From HGM13006 sp900757695 (GTDB lineage: Bacteria; Bacillota; Clostridia; Oscillospirales; Oscillospiraceae), in the NCBI GenBank assembly GCA_959607825.1, contig CAUHNW010000004.1:1-64000 (forward strand): a stretch of DNA of 64,000 bases, written 5' to 3'. Shown here piece after piece: positions 60,105-64,000 of the stretch. Under the pieces are notes generated by a model. It searched no databases and was not told the DNA's origin. It saw only the letters and a program-made list of their open reading frames with translations. The stretch's first letter is position 1. Every line of letters begins with the position of its first letter. A program made the position numbers and the translations under genes.

Positions 60105-60884
60105 TTACTTGGACTGTTCTGCGGCAATCTCTGCGGCAGTTTTCACCGGAGTGTAGCTGTGCTCATTGTCCAGAGTCTCATAGGGCTCGGGCCACGGTAC
60201 GGTGTTCTGGGGGGGCATGATCACGCTATAGGGGAGGTGCAGGGGGCCGGGATCCGTTACGTCAGGATCCTGTCCCAGCGTCACAGGGCCAATGCCCTTC
60301 TCTACAGGTGCAGTGAGGCGCTCATAGTCATCGTGGGCAAAGTTTGTCATGTCCAGCTTGCCCATGATATCCGGGCAGACCTGCTCATGGAGGTACAGCC
60401 AGCGGCCATGCTCCAGCACGAAATCAGAGCCGTAGCGCTCCCAGAGAACGTTGCAATAGGGATACTCGTGGCGGTTGAGACGGCAGAAGATCACGCCGGG
60501 GGTGATAAAGCTGCCCCGGGCAGATTTTCCGTCATCGGCTACCTCGATGATGTCCGTAAACAGGGTGTGGACAGATGCCTCCATGAGAGGACGAGGGTCG
60601 TGTCCGCCAATCTCGGGATAGATCTTCTGCACATTCAGGGAGTTCTGCATGGCCATGTTGTCATAGGAGGTGACGGAACCCTTCCAGACCTGCTCCCAGC
60701 CGCGCATGCGGCCAAAAATATGACCCCAGGAGCACCAGTCGTTCCGGCTCCAGATCTGGCCCCATTCGCCGGCAGCATCGGCACGGCCATGGAGATAGGT
60801 GTGCTGCGCCTTAACGTTTTCTACCTGCTGGCTGGCAGCGGCGTTGAGAACCCGCTGATGGAGATCAAGATGCTTCTTTCTCAT
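60105..60884 (-). CDS. NTF2/SnoaL-like family protein, third of three in operon
   Basis: A 259-residue protein starting at the ATG 60884 (MRKKHLDLHQRVLNAAAS) after GGGAGG, one base past the upstream stop codon. The middle part follows the SnoaL/NTF2-like pattern, with a helical start and then a beta core (VHTLFTDIIEVADDGKSARG, FVLEHGRWLYLHE). The C-terminal tail ends in PWPEPYETLDNEHSYTPVKT, similar to the tails of its two neighbours. Members of this fold include dehydratases, isomerases and cyclases. It is longer than small SnoaL enzymes such as BaiE (about 165 residues). Function is unknown; joint action with the two others is likely. Confidence 0.75.
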   Translation of the reverse strand: MRKKHLDLHQRVLNAAASQQVENVKAQHTYLHGRADAAGEWGQIWSRNDWCSWGHIFGRMRGWEQVWKGSVTSYDNMAMQNSLNVQKIYPEIGGHDPRPLMEASVHTLFTDIIEVADDGKSARGSFITPGVIFCRLNRHEYPYCNVLWERYGSDFVLEHGRWLYLHEQVCPDIMGKLDMTNFAHDDYERLTAPVEKGIGPVTLGQDPDVTDPGPLHLPYSVIMPPQNTVPWPEPYETLDNEHSYTPVKTAAEIAAEQSK

Positions 60885-60885
60885 G

Positions 60886-61602
60886 TTAGTCCACCTCCCA
60901 GTAGTCTGGATGGCCCTCGGGGCCGTAGCTGTTGTCCTCGTTGAAGGTTTCATAGGGGACCGGAGCCGGGGGATAGTTGTCCAGCCAGTTATAGCGCTCG
61001 TTGTGGACCCGCATGGACAGGGTGGGCGTGCCAAATTCCACATAGGCGGCATTGTCCGTATCGGGCAGGTCGACAGGCTGTTCCATATAGTTTGCGCCGG
61101 CCTCGCTCTGGAGGTCTGTGGCGATTACCACATGCCAGATCTTCCACTGGCCGTCCTCCTTCAGAAAGTCAATGGCCAGCTTTTCCATATACCAGCGGGC
61201 GTCCGCCTCGGTGTTGGAGGTGGGCAGCGTCTCCTGGGAGATGCAGTACCAGAGGCCACGGGCAGTTTTTCCGTCAAAGGCCTCCTGAACGAGACCTGTG
61301 GAGATGGGGTGGTGGAACAGGCAGCCGTCTCCACGGTTGGTCCCGGGCAGCTGAGCGATCTTGTCATTGTGGGCGTTGACATAATAATCCCGGATGGCAT
61401 CCATGCCGATGTAGTAGCCCCAGTTGCGGCCAAAGGAAGCGGTTTTCTTGGCGTCCTCACCGGTGACCCAGAGCTCGGAGAGCTCCTTCTCCCGCCAGTC
61501 GTTGGCGATATAGTAGCAGCGCTTGGCGGCCAGCTTTTTGACCTGCTCAACGTCCCATACCCGCTGCATCAGCTGAAGATCAGTAAAGTTTGGCGCGTTC
61601 AT
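60886..61602 (-). CDS. NTF2/SnoaL-like family protein, second of three in operon
   Basis: A 238-residue protein, MNAPNFTDLQLMQRVWDVEQ at the start, with the pattern KLAAKRCYYIANDWREKEL, then GYYIGMDAIRDYYVNAHND, KTARGLWYCISQE and a DGQWKIWHVVIATDL strand pair, characteristic of SnoaL_4-type folds. The tail VPYETFNEDNSYGPEGHPDY is like those of the neighbours. Its start overlaps the upstream stop codon by 4 bases. The three proteins are clearly paralogous by layout and tail but widely diverged in the core. Confidence 0.8.
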   Translation of the reverse strand: MNAPNFTDLQLMQRVWDVEQVKKLAAKRCYYIANDWREKELSELWVTGEDAKKTASFGRNWGYYIGMDAIRDYYVNAHNDKIAQLPGTNRGDGCLFHHPISTGLVQEAFDGKTARGLWYCISQETLPTSNTEADARWYMEKLAIDFLKEDGQWKIWHVVIATDLQSEAGANYMEQPVDLPDTDNAAYVEFGTPTLSMRVHNERYNWLDNYPPAPVPYETFNEDNSYGPEGHPDYWEVD

Positions 61603-62327
61603 GCAGAGACCTCCTTCCCATAGGAAAACGTGTTAGCAAAGGTGTCATAGGGCTCCGGGATTCGGGGCGCTTCTGTAAGCGGACGATCAACGGAGTAAAG
61701 AGGACGCACTGTTTCGGTTACGGTGTAGGGGGGCAGTTCAAAGTCCTTCAGCGGGGCGAATGCATCGTCTTCGGGGTAGGGAGTCACATTCTTGCCCCAG
61801 CTCTGGCCGCAGAGAGAATCCACATCATTGAGATATTGGAGATGCCAAATCTTCCAGTCGTCGTCTTCATAGGTGAAGTCAGCGGCGAAATAGCCCCAGG
61901 TCCAGCTGGCCTCCGGGCCGCGGGTGGTGACTTCGGCGTTGCATCCCAAGCAGAACCACAGGCCCTTGGCGGTCTCGCCATCCTCGGCCACTTCGATGAC
62001 CGGAGCAGTCAGGGGCTTGACGTGGAAGGGGCCGATGCCATAGATCTCTTCATCGGACTTGCTGCCGAGCTTTTCCGGCAGGCGCTTTTGCAGCAGCTGC
62101 GCAGACAGCAGATTCCGTGCGACAATGGCATCAAAATAGCCGCGGATGGCCTCCGGGCCTACATAGCTGCCGTCGTTAAAGGTCAGGCAGACGTCGGCCT
62201 TTTTACTGAAAAAGGAATCAAAGATTTCTCCCTGCCGATTCAGCAGCAGGCAGTTTACATACTTTCCCATGAGGTTTTTGATGGTACGCTGATCTTCCCA
62301 ACGCTCCACCAGAAATTCCAAGGTCAT
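61599..62327 (-). CDS. NTF2/SnoaL-like family protein, first of three in operon
   Basis: A 242-residue protein that starts 7 bases after AGGAGG. It has a helical N-terminus (RWEDQRTIKNLMGKYVNC), FNDGSYVGPEAIRGYFDAI, AKGLWFCLGCNAEVTTRG and YEDDDWKIWHLQYLNDVDSL, the core strands of the SnoaL/NTF2 fold. The tail is EPYDTFANTFSYGKE. It heads a three-gene unit with its own promoter. Conserved Asp/His pairs typical of dehydratase or isomerase sites may be present, but I cannot assign catalysis. Confidence 0.82.
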   Translation of the reverse strand: MTLEFLVERWEDQRTIKNLMGKYVNCLLLNRQGEIFDSFFSKKADVCLTFNDGSYVGPEAIRGYFDAIVARNLLSAQLLQKRLPEKLGSKSDEEIYGIGPFHVKPLTAPVIEVAEDGETAKGLWFCLGCNAEVTTRGPEASWTWGYFAADFTYEDDDWKIWHLQYLNDVDSLCGQSWGKNVTPYPEDDAFAPLKDFELPPYTVTETVRPLYSVDRPLTEAPRIPEPYDTFANTFSYGKEVSA

Positions 62328-62361
62328 AGAGGATCCTCCTATCTATAAAATCATACACCTT

Positions 62362-62391
62362 ATCATACAACAAATAAGAAAAGCGTTCCAA
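62362..62391 (-). promoter_or_regulatory. Promoter of the NTF2-like operon
   Basis: On the minus strand TTGGAA (62391-62386) and TATGAT (62367-62362) are 18 bases apart, 35 bases before the first start codon. Confidence 0.65.
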
Positions 62392-62439
62392 TACCGATTG
62401 TGTATATTCAATAACCTTGGGTTATAATTCTGTGAATGG

Positions 62440-62468
62440 TTGAGGATTTTCAGGAATTATGGTATACT
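62440..62468 (+). promoter_or_regulatory. Promoter of the Mrp-radical SAM operon
   Basis: TTGAGG (62440-62445) and TATACT (62463-62468) are 17 bases apart, 34 bases before the start codon at 62502. Confidence 0.75.
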
Positions 62469-62501
62469 AAGCCCAAAGAATCATAGAAAGGAAATAGAAC
62501 T

Positions 62502-63416
62502 ATGACCAACGAAGAGCAGAAAAAGCTTCAGGCGGAGCATGAAGCAAAATATATGAAATATATGGCGGATTTTGAGGCCTTTGGCGGGGATTTTTCCTCT
62601 TGCAGCGGCAACTGCAGCTCCTGCAGCAGTACCTGTGACAGCAAAAATCAGAAAAAAGCTGAGAATGACACCCAGCAGGTGGAGGGTAAGACCCCCAAAA
62701 AGGCCCAGCGGATCGTAGCCGTATTCAGCGGCAAGGGCGGCACCGGAAAGTCGGTCGTGACCTGCCTTCTGGCAGATAAGCTTCAGAAGATGGGGAAAAA
62801 GGTTGCCATTCTGGATGCCGATCTGGAAAATCCCTCAATCCATTATCTCTATGGCAAGGTAGAGCCCTGCAATTCCGATTCCAAGCAGCTCATCCCCATG
62901 ACTGCCGACAGCGGCGTACAGTTTATATCCATGGGCAATGTGGAAAAGGACGCCACCCAGCCGCTTCTCAGCTATGGAAAGGACATTGCCGAGGGTGCGC
63001 TGTATTTCTATCTGAACGTAAAGTGGCCGGAGGATCTGGACTTCATCCTGGTGGATATGCCCTCTGGGGTGGGTGACGTTCCCCTGCAGATCGGCACCAT
63101 CATTCCATTCGATGGAGCGGTGTGCGTGGCGAATCCCTCGGATCTGTGCGATTTCCTTGCAAAGAAATCGGTCAACCTCATGCGGATGATCATGATCCCG
63201 GTACTGGGCGTGGTGGAGAACAAAACGGTCATTGCGCTGGAGGATGGTCAGGTGCGGCTGGGCACAGATCCAAAGGAGCATGCCAAGGCGCTGGATCTGC
63301 CGCTGCTGGCCTCGGTGCCTCTGAGTCTGGAGTTGTCTGTGATGGCGGACTTTGGCCGGATCGCAGATGCTCAGGTGCCGGAGCTTGACAGCGTAGCGGA
63401 GCTGCTGGCAAAGTAA
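62502..63416 (+). CDS. Mrp/NBP35-type P-loop ATPase with N-terminal cysteine cluster
   Basis: A 304-residue member of the Mrp/ApbC/NBP35 Fe-S carrier family. The N-terminus has four cysteines, Cys34, 38, 41 and 45, in CSGNCSSCSSTC, like the NBP35 Fe-S site but with other spacing. The deviant Walker A GKGGTGKS spans 77-84, followed by ILDADLENPSIHYLYG and VDMPSGVGDVPLQIGT. In Mrp/ApbC proteins the segment after GVVEN normally leads to a C-terminal CxxC that holds a bridging cluster. Here it reads GVVENKTVIALEDGQVRLG, with no cysteine. The stop codon overlaps the radical SAM start (TAATG). Confidence 0.88.
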   Translation: MTNEEQKKLQAEHEAKYMKYMADFEAFGGDFSSCSGNCSSCSSTCDSKNQKKAENDTQQVEGKTPKKAQRIVAVFSGKGGTGKSVVTCLLADKLQKMGKKVAILDADLENPSIHYLYGKVEPCNSDSKQLIPMTADSGVQFISMGNVEKDATQPLLSYGKDIAEGALYFYLNVKWPEDLDFILVDMPSGVGDVPLQIGTIIPFDGAVCVANPSDLCDFLAKKSVNLMRMIMIPVLGVVENKTVIALEDGQVRLGTDPKEHAKALDLPLLASVPLSLELSVMADFGRIADAQVPELDSVAELLAK

Positions 63417-64000
63417 TGGAGCGGCAAGGCTGTCAGCTATGTCCCAGAATGTGCGGCGCTCAACGGGAGCAGGGGGAATTGGGCTTCTGTGGAATGCCTG
63501 CAAGGCTCCATGCGGCCCGGGCGGCCCTCCATTTCTGGGAGGAGCCGCCCATTTCGGGAGAGAGCGGCTCGGGCGCAGTGTTTTTTTCCGGCTGCTCGCT
63601 GGGCTGTGCCTTCTGTCAGAACAGTAAGATCAGTCAGGAACGCTTTGGCAAGGAAATCACCACCCGGCGCCTTCGGGAGATCTTCAAGGAACTGATTGAA
63701 CAGGGGGCCCGCAATATCAATCTGGTAACGCCGACCCACTTCCTGCCGGAGATCCTTCCGGCGCTGGAGCCAAAGCTTCCGGTGCCGGTGGTATACAACT
63801 GCGGGGGCTATGAGCGGGTAGAGACCCTTCGGCAGCTGGAAGGGAAGATTCAGATCTATCTGCCGGACCTCAAATTTGCGGAGCGGGAGCTTGCGCAGCA
63901 GCTGTGCGGCGCACCGGACTATTTCCCGGTGGCCTGTAAGGCCATTGATGAGATGCTGCGGCAGGTGGGGCCGCCCCGGTATGATGAAGGCGGCATGATG
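63416..64000 (+). CDS. PflX-like radical SAM protein (3' end beyond window)
   Basis: The frame is open from the ATG 63416 to the window end, giving 195 residues. The N-terminal cysteines CQLCPRMCG and GFCG, then the radical SAM motif CSLGCAFCQN (about 62-71), match the COG1313 group (PflX-like, related to pyruvate formate-lyase activating enzymes). Next come TPTHFLPEILPAL and YNCGGYERVETL, also typical. The start overlaps the Mrp stop, so the two are co-translated, and the Fe-S carrier may serve this enzyme. The C-terminal part is not seen. The target protein is unknown. Confidence 0.85.
   Translation, partial: MERQGCQLCPRMCGAQREQGELGFCGMPARLHAARAALHFWEEPPISGESGSGAVFFSGCSLGCAFCQNSKISQERFGKEITTRRLREIFKELIEQGARNINLVTPTHFLPEILPALEPKLPVPVVYNCGGYERVETLRQLEGKIQIYLPDLKFAERELAQQLCGAPDYFPVACKAIDEMLRQVGPPRYDEGGMM

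Noticed and set aside
1..64000. CRISPR arrays, tRNA or rRNA genes, insertion sequences, prophage genes
   Set aside because: No regularly spaced direct repeats, no tRNA cloverleaf or rRNA segments, and no transposase, integrase or phage structural genes were seen. The 69-base repeats at 8405-9345 are coding LRR units.

Overview
The window reads as a chromosome segment of a fairly GC-rich Gram-positive Clostridia member, most likely a gut Oscillospiraceae-type (Flavonifractor/Oscillibacter-like) anaerobe. The evidence is the large Gram-positive SRP RNA with an Alu domain, the ffs-dnaX-ybaB-recR block, the YqhQ-PrmC-RecA-RecX-RimO-PgsA run, a cysteine T-box, BspA-type leucine-rich repeats with SLH anchors, an arginine deiminase pathway, and sigma-A promoters of the TTGACA-N17-TATAAT type. 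Several genes start at TTG or GTG behind strong ribosome binding sites. This placement is inferred from gene content only.

Layout. 1-3076: a truncated 4-hydroxybutyryl-CoA dehydratase-family gene and an SDR oxidoreductase on the minus strand, and a four-helix membrane protein on the plus strand. 3180-7959: a MATE exporter, SRP RNA, dnaX, ybaB and recR. 8171-14416: a 2081-residue surface protein (LRR, CARDB, nine cysteine modules, three SLH). 14488-17404: the copper module copA (with a fused C-terminal CopZ domain that has its own start site) and csoR with its operator. 17491-24702: a phosphatase and a Nudix enzyme, a 29-residue membrane peptide, and two OmpR/PhoR-type two-component systems, the second coupled to a beta-propeller-like lipoprotein. 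24786-30268: a housekeeping operon. 30285-34396: a cysteine T-box operon (small membrane protein, cysE, cysS, an old-yellow-enzyme relative, an unknown protein). 34551-40703: an anchored parvulin-type PPIase, a Na+/proline symporter, a TetR regulator, an AGCS symporter and two small tail-anchored proteins. 40813-45679: the arginine deiminase operon arcA-argF-arcC-arcD behind an unassigned structured leader RNA with its own promoter and terminator.

45827-52693 is the most unusual part. It holds a membrane sulfatase-fold enzyme, a YidC insertase fused to a CDP-glycerol glycerophosphotransferase-like domain, a small LDPGT membrane protein, a LicA-like choline kinase, a LicC-like cytidylyltransferase and a secreted choline-binding-repeat protein. 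Together these look like a cell-surface polymer pathway with phosphocholine decoration plus a protein that binds the product.

52854-64000: a DUF2325 protein under paired dyad operators, a zinc PLC-family protein with an UMF1 transporter, an acyltransferase, a patatin, a two-domain flavin/Fe-S enoate-reductase-like enzyme convergent to three translationally coupled NTF2/SnoaL-like genes, an Mrp-type ATPase and the start of a PflX-type radical SAM gene cut by the window end.
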